Assembly (NCBI GenBank): GCA_026989495.1 | Contig: JALSJE010000090.1 | Coordinates: forward strand, 1-55,886 | Length of the DNA stretch: 55,886 bases | Direction: 5' to 3' | Origin: Gammaproteobacteria bacterium | GTDB taxonomy: Bacteria; Pseudomonadota; Gammaproteobacteria; S144-34 | In this document: positions 41,112-48,462 of the stretch, piece by piece | Position numbering within the stretch: position 1 is the first letter of the stretch | How the letters are laid out: the number at the start of each line of letters is the position of its first letter | The notes under the pieces: model-generated | Database searches by the model: none | Told to the model about the DNA's origin: nothing | What the model saw: only the letters and a program-made list of their open reading frames with translations | Translations under genes and position numbers: made by a program

Positions 41112-42398
41112 TCAGCCCTCCGTCCCCGCAACCCGGTTCACCACCTGGATGGCCTTGAGCGCCGCCGCGGTCCCGCTCTGGACGGCGCGGTTGACGTCCA
41201 GGGCGTCCTCCGCGCAGCCGGCGGCGAAGATGGCGCCGTTGGCGGGGTCGCTCTGGATGAAGCCGTTGTCGTCCACCACGAGCTCGATCGGGAACTCGCC
41301 CGCCGGCACGCTCGGCTCCATGCCGATGGCCAGCACGCACAGGTCGTGACGGTTGCTGTAGCGGTGGTAGCCCTCGGTGTCCACCCCGTGGAGGATGACG
41401 TCGCCAGTCTTCTCGTCCTCGGTGATGCTGGCCACCTTGGACTTGATGAAGCTCACGTTGGGATCGGCCTTGACCCTGGCGTAGAAGTCCTCGATGCGGT
41501 CGATGGCGCGGATGTCGATGTAGTAGATCGTCGCTCTCCCCTCGTCGCCGAACTTCTCGCGCAGGTAGGTGGCCTGCTTGAGCGAGGCCATGCAGCAGAT
41601 GCGCGAGCAGTGCTTGAGGTGGTTGCGGTCGCGCGAGCCGGCGCACTGGATGAAGGCGATGTTCTTCGCCTCCTTGCCGTCCGAGGGGCGCACGAGGCGG
41701 CCGCCCGTGGGCCCGTTCGGGTCCATGATGCGCTCGAGCTCGACGCTCGTGATCACGTTCCGGAAGCGGTCGTAGCCGTAGGGCTGGATGCGTGCGGCGT
41801 CGTACGGCTTCCAGCCCGTGGCCCACACCACGGCGCCGACCTTGAGCTCCACCGTCTGCTCCTGCATGTCGAGATCGATGGCGTCGTACTTGCACGCGGC
41901 CTTGGCGCGCTCGGCGTCCTCGGTGCCGATGATGCGCGGGTCGAGGACGTAGCGCTGCGGATAGGCCATGATGAAGGGCAGGTAGGCGCCCTTGCGCTTC
42001 TTGAGGCCGAAGTGGAACTCGTCGTCGAACTCAGCCTCCACCGCCTCGGCGCAGGCGCCGCAGGCGGTGCAGTTCTCGTTGACGTAGCGCGGGCGGATCC
42101 TGATCGTGGCGGTGTAGTCGCCAGGCTCGCCCTCCAGCCGCGTGACCTCCGCCATGGTGAGGAGACGGATGTTGCGGTTGGCCTTCAGACGGCGCAGGTT
42201 GATCTCCAGCCCGCAGGCGGGGAAGCACATCTTGGGGAAGTACTTGTAGAGCTGGGTGATCCGGCCGCCCACCGAGGGGTTCTTCTCGACCAGGATGACC
42301 TGCTTGCCGCACTCGGCCGCCTCGAGCGCCGCCGTCATGCCGCTGATGCCGCCTCCCACGACCAGGATGGTCTGGTTGGTCGCGACTGGCTCCGACAT
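41112..42398 (-). CDS. qmoA: Quinone-interacting oxidoreductase subunit QmoA
   Basis: This 428-residue HdrA-like flavoprotein starts MSEPVATNQTILVVGGGISGM (FAD motif). It has VEKNPSVGGRITQLYKYFP, a shortened Cys group (NENCTACGACAEA), the QCAGSRDRNHLKHCSRICC segment shared with HdrA, and a C-terminal FAAGCAEDALDVNRAVQSG. Length and lack of the extra ferredoxin and MvhD domains identify it as QmoA and not QmoB. It is first gene of the operon and divergent from the CbbQ-like gene, with a 318-bp control region between them. Confidence 0.95.
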   Translation of the reverse strand: MSEPVATNQTILVVGGGISGMTAALEAAECGKQVILVEKNPSVGGRITQLYKYFPKMCFPACGLEINLRRLKANRNIRLLTMAEVTRLEGEPGDYTATIRIRPRYVNENCTACGACAEAVEAEFDDEFHFGLKKRKGAYLPFIMAYPQRYVLDPRIIGTEDAERAKAACKYDAIDLDMQEQTVELKVGAVVWATGWKPYDAARIQPYGYDRFRNVITSVELERIMDPNGPTGGRLVRPSDGKEAKNIAFIQCAGSRDRNHLKHCSRICCMASLKQATYLREKFGDEGRATIYYIDIRAIDRIEDFYARVKADPNVSFIKSKVASITEDEKTGDVILHGVDTEGYHRYSNRHDLCVLAIGMEPSVPAGEFPIELVVDDNGFIQSDPANGAIFAAGCAEDALDVNRAVQSGTAAALKAIQVVNRVAGTEG

Positions 42399-42716
42399 GG
42401 GTCAGTCCTCCTTTGCGGAACGAAAGAGGCTTGCTCGGGGCCCGCTGCCGGCCCTGGGGGACGGGGCAAAACTGTGATTTTTGGCCCGGCCCAGGGGCAG
42501 GGGCGCCCGGCACTTCGCCCCGGGGAAACCGCGGAAACTTTACCGCCTCGCGGCCGGGGGCGCCATAGCCCCGGAAGGGATAAAGCATCGAATTTTCCGA
42601 TGCGGAAATAGAAGCCCCGTATATCACACCATTTTTGTAATAGAAACCCGGGCTTGCCGGGCCCGCGGGAACGTATTAGGCTGGCCCGTCACCAAAGCTG
42701 ACGGAGCCCGGCGATC
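42399..42716. promoter_or_regulatory. qmoA/cbbQ-like divergent control region
   Basis: This 318-bp gene-free region is AT-richer between about 42580 and 42650. It contains the exact dyad GCATCG-N7-CGATGC (42585-42603) and a minus-strand TTCTAT-N16-TATACG pair that could be part of the qmoA promoter. No small gene is apparent. Confidence 0.55.
42585..42603. promoter_or_regulatory. Dyad GCATCG-N7-CGATGC upstream of qmoA
   Basis: An exact 6-bp inverted repeat with an AT-rich 7-base centre lies about 187 bases upstream of the qmoA start and about 114 upstream of the CbbQ-like gene. It may bind a dimeric regulator. The evidence is symmetry and position only. Confidence 0.4.
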
Positions 42717-43529
42717 GTGACCGCCCAGACCCTCCGGCCCGAGGAGCACTACATCGAGGCGGAGCCCTACTACGAGCCTGTCGGCGACGAGATCGAGATC
42801 TTCGAGGCCGCCTGGCGCAACCAGCTCCCGGTCCTGCTCAAGGGGCCGACGGGCTGCGGCAAGACCCGCTTCATGGAGCACATGGCCTGGCGCCTCAGGC
42901 GCCCCCTGATCACGGTCTCCTGCCACGACGACCTCACCGCCTCGGACCTGGTGGGCCGCTTCCTCGTGGCCGGCGGCGAGACCGTGTGGGTGGACGGGCC
43001 GCTGGCGCGGGCCGTGCGCTGCGGGGGCATCTGCTACCTGGACGAGATCGTCGAGGCGCGCAAGGACACCACGGTGGTGATCCATCCCCTGGCCGACGAC
43101 CGCCGGGTGCTGCCCATGGAGAAGCGCGGCGAGATCCTCAGGGCCCCGCCGGAGTTCTGCCTCGCCATCTCCTACAACCCCGGCTACCAGAGCGTGCTCA
43201 AGGACCTCAAGCAGAGCACGCGCCAGCGCTTCGTGGCGCTGGAGTTCGACTACCCGGAGCCGGAGCTCGAGCGGCGCATCATCGAGAAGGAGACCGGGCT
43301 CGACCCCGCGATGGCCGAGCGCCTCGTCAAGTTCGCCCACATGACCCGCAACCTGAAGGGCTCGGGGCTGGACGAGGGGGCCTCCACGCGGCTCCTGGTG
43401 CAGGCGGCCAAGCTTATCGTCTCGGGGATTCCCCCGGTGGCGGCCTGCCGGGCGGCCGTGGCCGAGGCCCTCACCGACGACCCGGAGATGCTGGCCGCCA
43501 TCCACGAGCTGTCGGCCTCCCTGTTCTGA
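42717..43529 (+). CDS. CbbQ/NirQ/NorQ-family MoxR AAA+ ATPase
   Basis: This 270-residue AAA+ protein has Walker A GPTGCGKT (residues 43-50), Walker B ICYLDEI near 105-111, and [19 protein letters not shown], characteristic of the CbbQ/NorQ group. These ATPases work with a VWA partner (the next gene) to insert or remodel metal centres or to reactivate enzymes such as RuBisCO or nitric oxide reductase. The GTG start is the only one giving the short conserved N-terminus. No RuBisCO or nor gene is in the window; the divergent neighbour is qmoA, so a role in activating a sulfur-oxidation enzyme is possible. Confidence 0.92.
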   Translation: MTAQTLRPEEHYIEAEPYYEPVGDEIEIFEAAWRNQLPVLLKGPTGCGKTRFMEHMAWRLRRPLITVSCHDDLTASDLVGRFLVAGGETVWVDGPLARAVRCGGICYLDEIVEARKDTTVVIHPLADDRRVLPMEKRGEILRAPPEFCLAISYNPGYQSVLKDLKQSTRQRFVALEFDYPEPELERRIIEKETGLDPAMAERLVKFAHMTRNLKGSGLDEGASTRLLVQAAKLIVSGIPPVAACRAAVAEALTDDPEMLAAIHELSASLF

Positions 43530-43542
43530 GGCCGGGGCGGCC

Positions 43543-45696
43543 GTGGCCGAGCGGCTGGCAGCGCCGGACCCGGCTGAGGCCCCCCTGGCGGCCGAGGCCA
43601 TCGAGGCCCGCCTCGACGAGCACCTGGACCTGGTGCTCTCCTCCCGGCGCACCGCGGCGGGCCCGGCGCGCGAGCTGGCCGCCTTCTCCCGCGCCGAGCA
43701 GGAGCTCGTGCTGCGCTGGGTGGCGGTGCTGGCGGCCGCCCACGCCGAGCTCGCCTACCAGTTCGCCAGCCTCGCGCCCCGCGCGCTCGTGCTCATGGAC
43801 GAGACGGGCGTGGAGGCCTGGGCCCGCCAGGCCATGGACACCTACGACCGGGCCGGCCTCTACCCCGCGGTGGCGGCGCTCAAGGAGGTGGAGGCCTTCG
43901 CCGAGCGGGCCCGTGCCCGCGCGGCGGGGCTCGCCCTGGAGGAGGTGGCGGGCGTGCTGGAGCGTCTCGTGCAGGGGCTCGGCGGGCGGCCCCTCAAGGT
44001 CGAGGCCGCCGAGGGCGGCGCCCGCCCCTGGACCGACACCGAGACGCTGCGGCTGCCCCCGGTGCTGGGCCTGCTCCCAGGCCGGGAGGAGAATTTCCGC
44101 CTCTACAAGGCCATGGCCGTCACCCTGTGGGCTCAGGGCTGGTTCGGCACCTGGCGGGCGGGGCTGGCCGAGCGTCTCGCCGGCGCGGCCCCGGCGGTGG
44201 TGGCGCTGTACGAGGCCTGCGAGGCCTTGCGGCTGGAGGCCTGCCTGGGGCGGCTCCTGCCCGGGGTGCGCCGTGAGCTGGCGGCGCTCGGCGAGGCGCT
44301 GGGGGCGGCGCCGTTGCCCGCGCCGTGGGACGAGGCGGCCCGCCGGCTGGCGGCCCCGGAGGCGAGCGCCGCCGACAGCCTGGCGCTCGCCGAGGCCTGG
44401 GCCGGGCGCGTGGCCCCGCCGCCGCCGCGCCCGTGGCAGGGCGAGGCGCGCCCGGCCGAGGTGGCCGCCGTGCAGGCCGCGCGCATCGAGCGCGAGCGGG
44501 GCGAGCTGCGCCGGGCGCTGGCGGCGCTGGCCGAGGAGCAGCGCGGGCCCGTGGCCGACCCGATCCGCCTCGAGGCCGCCCCCTTCCGGCTGGAGCGGGT
44601 CGAGGACCCGGTGCTGCCCGAGGGCTTCACCTTCCGGCTGGAGCTCGACGGCCAGCCGCTGGAGCCACCGGACGAGGTGCGCGGCCTCATGGCCTCCATC
44701 GTCCAGGACCTGGGCGAGATCCCGGAGGAGTACCTGGTCCCGGCCGGGCCCGGCGAGTACGACGCCGAGGCGCGCCCGCCCGAGCGCGACCCCCGCGACG
44801 TCTGGAAGGGCATGTACCACGAGGAGGGCGCTTGCCTCTACGACGAGTGGGACCACCGCCGCGGCCACTACCGCAAGCGCTGGTGCGTGCTGCGCGAGCT
44901 CGACGTCCACCCGGTGCGCGACGGCTTCGTGGAGCGCACCCTGCGGAGGCACCGCGGCCTGGTGGCGAGCCTGCGGCGCACCTTCGAGGTGCTGCGCGGC
45001 GAGGACCGGCTGCTCAGGCGCCAGCCCGAGGGCGAGGAGGTGGACATCGACGCCCTCGTCGAGGCCCATGCCGACGCCGCCACCGGCCGCGAGATGACCG
45101 ACCGGCTGTTCATGCGCAAGCGGCGCGAGGAGCGCAGCATCGCGGTCATGTTCATGGTGGACATGTCGGGCTCGACCAAGGGCTGGATCAACGACGCCGA
45201 GCGCGAGGCGCTGGTGCTGCTGTGCGAGGCGCTCGAGGCCCTGGGTGACCGCTACGCCATCTACGGCTTCTCCGGCATGACGCGCAAGCGCTGCGAGCTC
45301 TTCCGCATCAAGCGCTTCGACGAGCCCTACTCGGAGGAGGTGCGCGCGCGCATCAGCGGCATCCGCCCCCAGGACTACACCCGCATGGGGGTGGCGATCC
45401 GGCACCTCGCGCGCATGCTGCGCGAGGTCGAGGCGCGCACCAAGCTGCTCATCACCCTCTCCGACGGCAAGCCCGACGACTTCGACGGCTACCGTGGGGC
45501 CTACGGCATCGAGGACACCCGCATGGCCCTCATCGAGGCCAAGCGCGAAGGCATCCACCCCTTCTGCATCACCATCGACCGGGAGGCGCGCGAATACCTG
45601 CCCCACATGTACGGGGCGGTCAACTACGTCATCGTCGACGACGTGCGGCGCCTCCCCTTCAAGGTCTCCGACATCTACCGCCGCCTGACGAGCTGA
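43543..45696 (+). CDS. CbbO/NorD-family VWA-domain activation protein
   Basis: This 717-residue protein has a long helical N-terminal part with Ala/Glu-rich stretches and a C-terminal von Willebrand A domain (~530-717) with an intact MIDAS start (Asp540-x-Ser542-x-Ser544 in VDMSGST). The downstream metal-site region includes QDYTRMGVAIRHL and TLSDGKPDDFDGYRG. CWKGMYHEEGA-like and EYDEWDHRRGHYRKRWC-type segments before the VWA are typical of CbbO/NorD. It begins 13 bases after the AAA+ gene, the usual two-gene module. The client enzyme is not evident locally. Confidence 0.92.
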   Translation: MAERLAAPDPAEAPLAAEAIEARLDEHLDLVLSSRRTAAGPARELAAFSRAEQELVLRWVAVLAAAHAELAYQFASLAPRALVLMDETGVEAWARQAMDTYDRAGLYPAVAALKEVEAFAERARARAAGLALEEVAGVLERLVQGLGGRPLKVEAAEGGARPWTDTETLRLPPVLGLLPGREENFRLYKAMAVTLWAQGWFGTWRAGLAERLAGAAPAVVALYEACEALRLEACLGRLLPGVRRELAALGEALGAAPLPAPWDEAARRLAAPEASAADSLALAEAWAGRVAPPPPRPWQGEARPAEVAAVQAARIERERGELRRALAALAEEQRGPVADPIRLEAAPFRLERVEDPVLPEGFTFRLELDGQPLEPPDEVRGLMASIVQDLGEIPEEYLVPAGPGEYDAEARPPERDPRDVWKGMYHEEGACLYDEWDHRRGHYRKRWCVLRELDVHPVRDGFVERTLRRHRGLVASLRRTFEVLRGEDRLLRRQPEGEEVDIDALVEAHADAATGREMTDRLFMRKRREERSIAVMFMVDMSGSTKGWINDAEREALVLLCEALEALGDRYAIYGFSGMTRKRCELFRIKRFDEPYSEEVRARISGIRPQDYTRMGVAIRHLARMLREVEARTKLLITLSDGKPDDFDGYRGAYGIEDTRMALIEAKREGIHPFCITIDREAREYLPHMYGAVNYVIVDDVRRLPFKVSDIYRRLTS

Positions 45697-45889
45697 GCCT
45701 GCCCGGGCGGCGCCCGCGCCTCGGGCCCGGAGCGGTGTGAGGGCGATGGCGGTGGGGTTGTCCGGCCTCGATCCTGCTCGAGATCCGCGCCGGGACAGGC
45801 CGCGGCGAGCCGACGGGCGGACTCAAGTCCGCCGGGGCGGTGCCGACCATGCGGACGAGCCCGGATCGTCCGGCAGGGAGGAAGCCCTC

Positions 45890-46402
45890 ATGGGAACGGT
45901 GCCGACAGTCAGTGCCGCCCCGGTCCGCACGGTGGATCTCACGGGGCTCGGCCTGCACCGCCTGCTGCCCGAGCTGCGCCGGGCGCTCGCGGCCGTGGAC
46001 GTGGGCCAGGTGGTGCGCTTCGTGTGCGACGCCCCGGGCGTGGCCGAGGACGTGCGCGCCTGGGCCCGCCACCTGGGCTACGAGATCACCGAGCTGGTGC
46101 GCCGCGGAAGGCTGGTGCACGTGGACGTGCGCAACGGCGATCCCTGGACCCCGTGGCGCACCCTCCGTCTCGAGGGCGAGCGCTGCCCGCGGCCTGCGGT
46201 GGAGGCGCGCCGGGCGCTCGCGGCCATGCCGCCGGGGGCGGTCCTGAAGCTGGTGAGCGGCTGTCCCGGCGCGCCCACGGACATCCCCGCGTGGGCGGCC
46301 CGCACCGGCCATACGCTCCTGGGCGCCACCCGCGACGCCGATGGCGTGTGGTCCTTCTACCTTCGGGCCCGACCGGCGGACGCCCCTGCGCGGGTTTCCT
46401 GA
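45890..46402 (+). CDS. Tandem TusA-like sulfur carrier protein
   Basis: This 170-residue protein consists of two TusA-like (SirA) domains, residues ~13-82 and ~90-166, joined directly. The second has the sulfur-carrying motif C99-P100-x-P102 (EGERCPRP), followed by ARRALAAMPPG and TDIPAWAARTGH, the standard TusA pattern. The first aligns without gaps (LTGLGLHR, then RRALAAVDVG) but has Leu22-His23 in place of Cys-Pro, so it cannot carry a persulfide there. Each domain has another Cys in the equivalent strand (Cys46, Cys125). A GGGAGGAA site makes the ATG start clear. It lies 193 bases after the CbbO/NorD-type gene. A role in cytoplasmic sulfur transfer is inferred. Confidence 0.85.
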   Translation: MGTVPTVSAAPVRTVDLTGLGLHRLLPELRRALAAVDVGQVVRFVCDAPGVAEDVRAWARHLGYEITELVRRGRLVHVDVRNGDPWTPWRTLRLEGERCPRPAVEARRALAAMPPGAVLKLVSGCPGAPTDIPAWAARTGHTLLGATRDADGVWSFYLRARPADAPARVS

Positions 46403-46404
46403 AG

Positions 46405-46568
46405 GGAAGGTCTGAAAAATGGCGATTTTTCAGGCCTTCCCCGCGGCCAGGGACGGCCGCGGGAGGGGCCATGCACAGGGAAGTGCATGACGACTCAAGG
46501 AAAATCAGAATGACCGCGAAGCACTATCGCGCTGATCGATCCGCGCAGCGGATTGATCAGAGTTTCCG
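46405..46568 (+). repeat. Four-hairpin intergenic element, copy C
   Basis: It starts 2 bases after the stop of the tandem TusA-like gene. H1 is 46405-46440 (one G-T pair, 4-base loop), followed by the CCGCGGCC/GGCCGCGG stem, the CATGCAC/GTGCATG stem and the TCCGC-gca-GCGGA stem in the same order as copy B. It lies on the left side of the gap before convergent pyrE. Confidence 0.92.
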
Positions 46569-46632
46569 AAGAAAATCCTGATAGATCCGCCGTGCGGCTG
46601 GATTCAGCGCGAAGGTGCTTCGCGATCCAACT

Positions 46633-46690
46633 GGAAGGGCTGAAAAATCACGGTTTTTCAGCCCTCCCCCGTGGCCAGGGATGGCCGCGG
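46633..46690 (+). repeat. Four-hairpin element, partial copy D
   Basis: Only H1 (GGAAGGGCTGAAAAA with TTTTTCAGCCCTCCC, one mismatch) and H2 (CCGTGGCC with GGCCGCGG, one G-T pair) remain. It follows copy C by 64 bases, which hold a CGCGAAG-gtg-CTTCGCG hairpin (46608-46624) and a degraded H4-like sequence. Confidence 0.85.
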
Positions 46691-46920
46691 GTTCCTGAAA
46701 TGTTCCGGTCTCCGTGGTGGCAGCTTTCCAACGCATTGAGGCCGGCTGGAAGCCGGCGCCACGGGCGAGAAGCCGCGCTGCCGGACGCGGTCGCTCCCGC
46801 CGCCCCCGCCCCTGGGCATCATCTTGGGACGATCGAAGCTGGGCGCATGCGGGAGGCGTTCGCCGCGGAAGGTGCCTGGGCGGGGTGACCCCCGCGGGCC
46901 ACGTCACGGTTCGGCAGCGC
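46691..46920. other. Non-coding gap before pyrE
   Basis: No gene is seen in this stretch. It contains a short GCCGGCT-gga-AGCCGGC hairpin (46741-46757) and otherwise GC-rich sequence without a convincing promoter, terminator or RNA. Apparent open frames here are continuations of repeat sequence. Confidence 0.6.
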
Positions 46921-47562
46921 TCAGGCGCCGTACTCGGCCTGGTAGGCGCGCAGGCGCTCGAGGTCGTCCGCGCGCGCGGGGTCTCGCTCCAGGAAGCGGA
47001 TCAGCTCGTCGAGCGAGACGATGGCGAGTGCCCTGAGGCCATGGCGCTGCTCGATCTCGCGCATGGCCGCGAGCGCCCCGCTGCCCCGCTCGCGCCGGTC
47101 GAGCGCCACCATCACCCCCACCGGCTCGGCCCCCGCCTCGCGGATGATGGCCACCGACTCGTTGACCGAGGTGCCGGCCGAGACCACGTCGTCGACGATC
47201 ACCACGCGGCCCGCGAGCGGCGCGCCCACGAGGCGCCCGCCCTCGCCGTGGTGCTTGACCTCCTTGCGGTTGAAGGCCCAGGGCACGTCGCGTCCGTGGT
47301 CGGCGGCCAGCGCGATGGCCGTGGCCGCCACCAGCGGGATGCCCTTGTAGGCCGGGCCATAGAGCATGTCGAAGTCAAGGCCGGACTCCACCAGGGCGCG
47401 CGCGTAGTAGCCGCCGAGGCGGCGCAGGCGCCCGCCCGTGTCGAACAGCCCCGCGTTGAAGAAGTAGGGGCTGAGGCGTCCCGACTTGAGGCGGAATTCG
47501 CCGAAGCGCAGCACCCCCGTCTCGAGGGCGAAGGCGATGAACTCCTGCTGCCAGTCTTTCAT
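46921..47562 (-). CDS. pyrE: Orotate phosphoribosyltransferase
   Basis: This 213-residue enzyme of pyrimidine synthesis joins orotate and PRPP to form OMP. It starts MKDWQQEFIAFALETGVLRFGEF. FKLKSGR-type RLKSGRLSPYFFNAG, GPAYKGIPLVAATA, FNRKEVKHHGEGG and the PRPP-binding loop VVIVDDVVSAGTSV are all present. Length is normal. It is divergent from xth by 114 bases; pyrE next to an exonuclease III gene is a common gammaproteobacterial pairing. Confidence 0.98.
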   Translation of the reverse strand: MKDWQQEFIAFALETGVLRFGEFRLKSGRLSPYFFNAGLFDTGGRLRRLGGYYARALVESGLDFDMLYGPAYKGIPLVAATAIALAADHGRDVPWAFNRKEVKHHGEGGRLVGAPLAGRVVIVDDVVSAGTSVNESVAIIREAGAEPVGVMVALDRRERGSGALAAMREIEQRHGLRALAIVSLDELIRFLERDPARADDLERLRAYQAEYGA

Positions 47563-47568
47563 GGGAAG

Positions 47569-47669
47569 TTTACGGTGGACCGTGGACGGTGTACGGTGGC
47601 CGGCCGGCGCGGGGCGGCGCCCGCGACGTCGGGCGCACGAACCGTACACTGTCCGTCGCAAGCCGTAAA
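47569..47669. repeat. Imperfect inverted repeat between pyrE and xth
   Basis: The 29-base arms 47569-47597 and 47641-47669 are complementary at about 21 of 29 positions. The arms are themselves built of ~8-base GGTGGACC/GGTGTACG-like units. A similar GGTGGACGGTGAGCG string occurs at about 50157 upstream of the PfkB gene. It looks like a small dispersed repeat; function is unknown. Confidence 0.6.
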
Positions 47670-47676
47670 CTCTTTC

Positions 47677-48462
47677 ATGCGGGTCATCACGCTGAACGTC
47701 AACGGAATCCGCGCGGCCGCCCGCAAGGGGCTGTACGAATGGCTCGCGCGCCAGCGCGCCGACGTGGTCTGCCTGCAGGAGATCCGGGCCCCGGCCGGCG
47801 GACTGCCGGAGCGGCCCTACCGGCCCCGCGGCTGGCACTGCCTGTTCGCCCCCGCCGAGCGGCCGGGCTACAGCGGCGTGGCGATCTACAGCCGGCACGA
47901 GCCCGACGAGGTGGTCGAGGGCCTCGGCTGGGAGGGCGCCGACGACGAGGGCCGCTATCTGGAGGTGCGCTTCGACGGGCTCGCCATCGCCTCGGTCTAT
48001 CTGCCGTCCGGCTCGGCGGGCGAGCACCGCCAGGCGGCCAAGTTCGCCTTCATGGAGCGCTTCTATCCCTTCCTCGCCGGGCTGCGCCGGCGCCGGCGCG
48101 AGTACCTGCTCTGCGGCGACTGGAACATCGCCCACAAGCCCATCGACCTGCGCAACTGGCGTTCCAACCAGAAGAACTCCGGGTTCCTGCCCGAGGAGCG
48201 GGCCTGGCTCGACCGGGTCTTCGGCGAGGCGGGGCTGGTGGACGCCTTCCGCGTGGTCGACCCCCGGCCGGAGCAGTACACCTGGTGGTCCAACCGCGGG
48301 CGTGCCTGGGAGAAGAACGTGGGCTGGCGCATCGACTACCAGGTGGCCACCCCGCGGCTCGCCGCCGCCGCCCGCCGCGCGCGCATCTACAAGGGGCGGC
48401 GCTTCTCGGACCACGCCCCCCTCATCATGGACTACGACTGGCCGCTGGGCGGGGAGCGGTGA
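47677..48462 (+). CDS. xth: Exodeoxyribonuclease III
   Basis: This 261-residue AP endonuclease/3'-5' exonuclease of base-excision repair starts MRVITLNVNGIRAAARKGLY. It has the metal-binding Glu in CLQEIRAP, the catalytic CGDWNIAHKPIDLRNW, and the C-terminal SDHAPLIMDY, all signature motifs of the ExoIII branch of the EEP superfamily. Length is typical. Its TGA stop overlaps the GTG start of the AmpG-like gene, indicating translational coupling. Confidence 0.97.
   Translation: MRVITLNVNGIRAAARKGLYEWLARQRADVVCLQEIRAPAGGLPERPYRPRGWHCLFAPAERPGYSGVAIYSRHEPDEVVEGLGWEGADDEGRYLEVRFDGLAIASVYLPSGSAGEHRQAAKFAFMERFYPFLAGLRRRRREYLLCGDWNIAHKPIDLRNWRSNQKNSGFLPEERAWLDRVFGEAGLVDAFRVVDPRPEQYTWWSNRGRAWEKNVGWRIDYQVATPRLAAAARRARIYKGRRFSDHAPLIMDYDWPLGGER

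Noticed and set aside
37761-42611. An open plus-strand frame of about 1616 codons running antisense to hdrB, hdrC, qmoB and qmoA
   Set aside because: It has no recognisable domain, mirrors the codon bias of four clearly functional minus-strand genes, and is typical of stop-poor antisense frames in DNA this GC-rich.
42717-45696. Denitrification norQD assignment for the MoxR/VWA pair
   Set aside because: No norCB, nosZ or nirS/nirK lies nearby, and the neighbours are sulfur-oxidation genes; only family-level naming is justified.
45817-45834. GGCGGACT-AGTCCGCC inverted repeat upstream of the tandem TusA-like gene as a terminator for the CbbO/NorD gene
   Set aside because: The loop would be only 2 bases and no T-run follows; likely chance in GC-rich sequence.
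46553-46888. Short frames such as that containing GLKNHGFSALPRGQG, and similar peptides at the other repeat copies
   Set aside because: They are translations of the four-hairpin repeat in various frames, not conserved genes.
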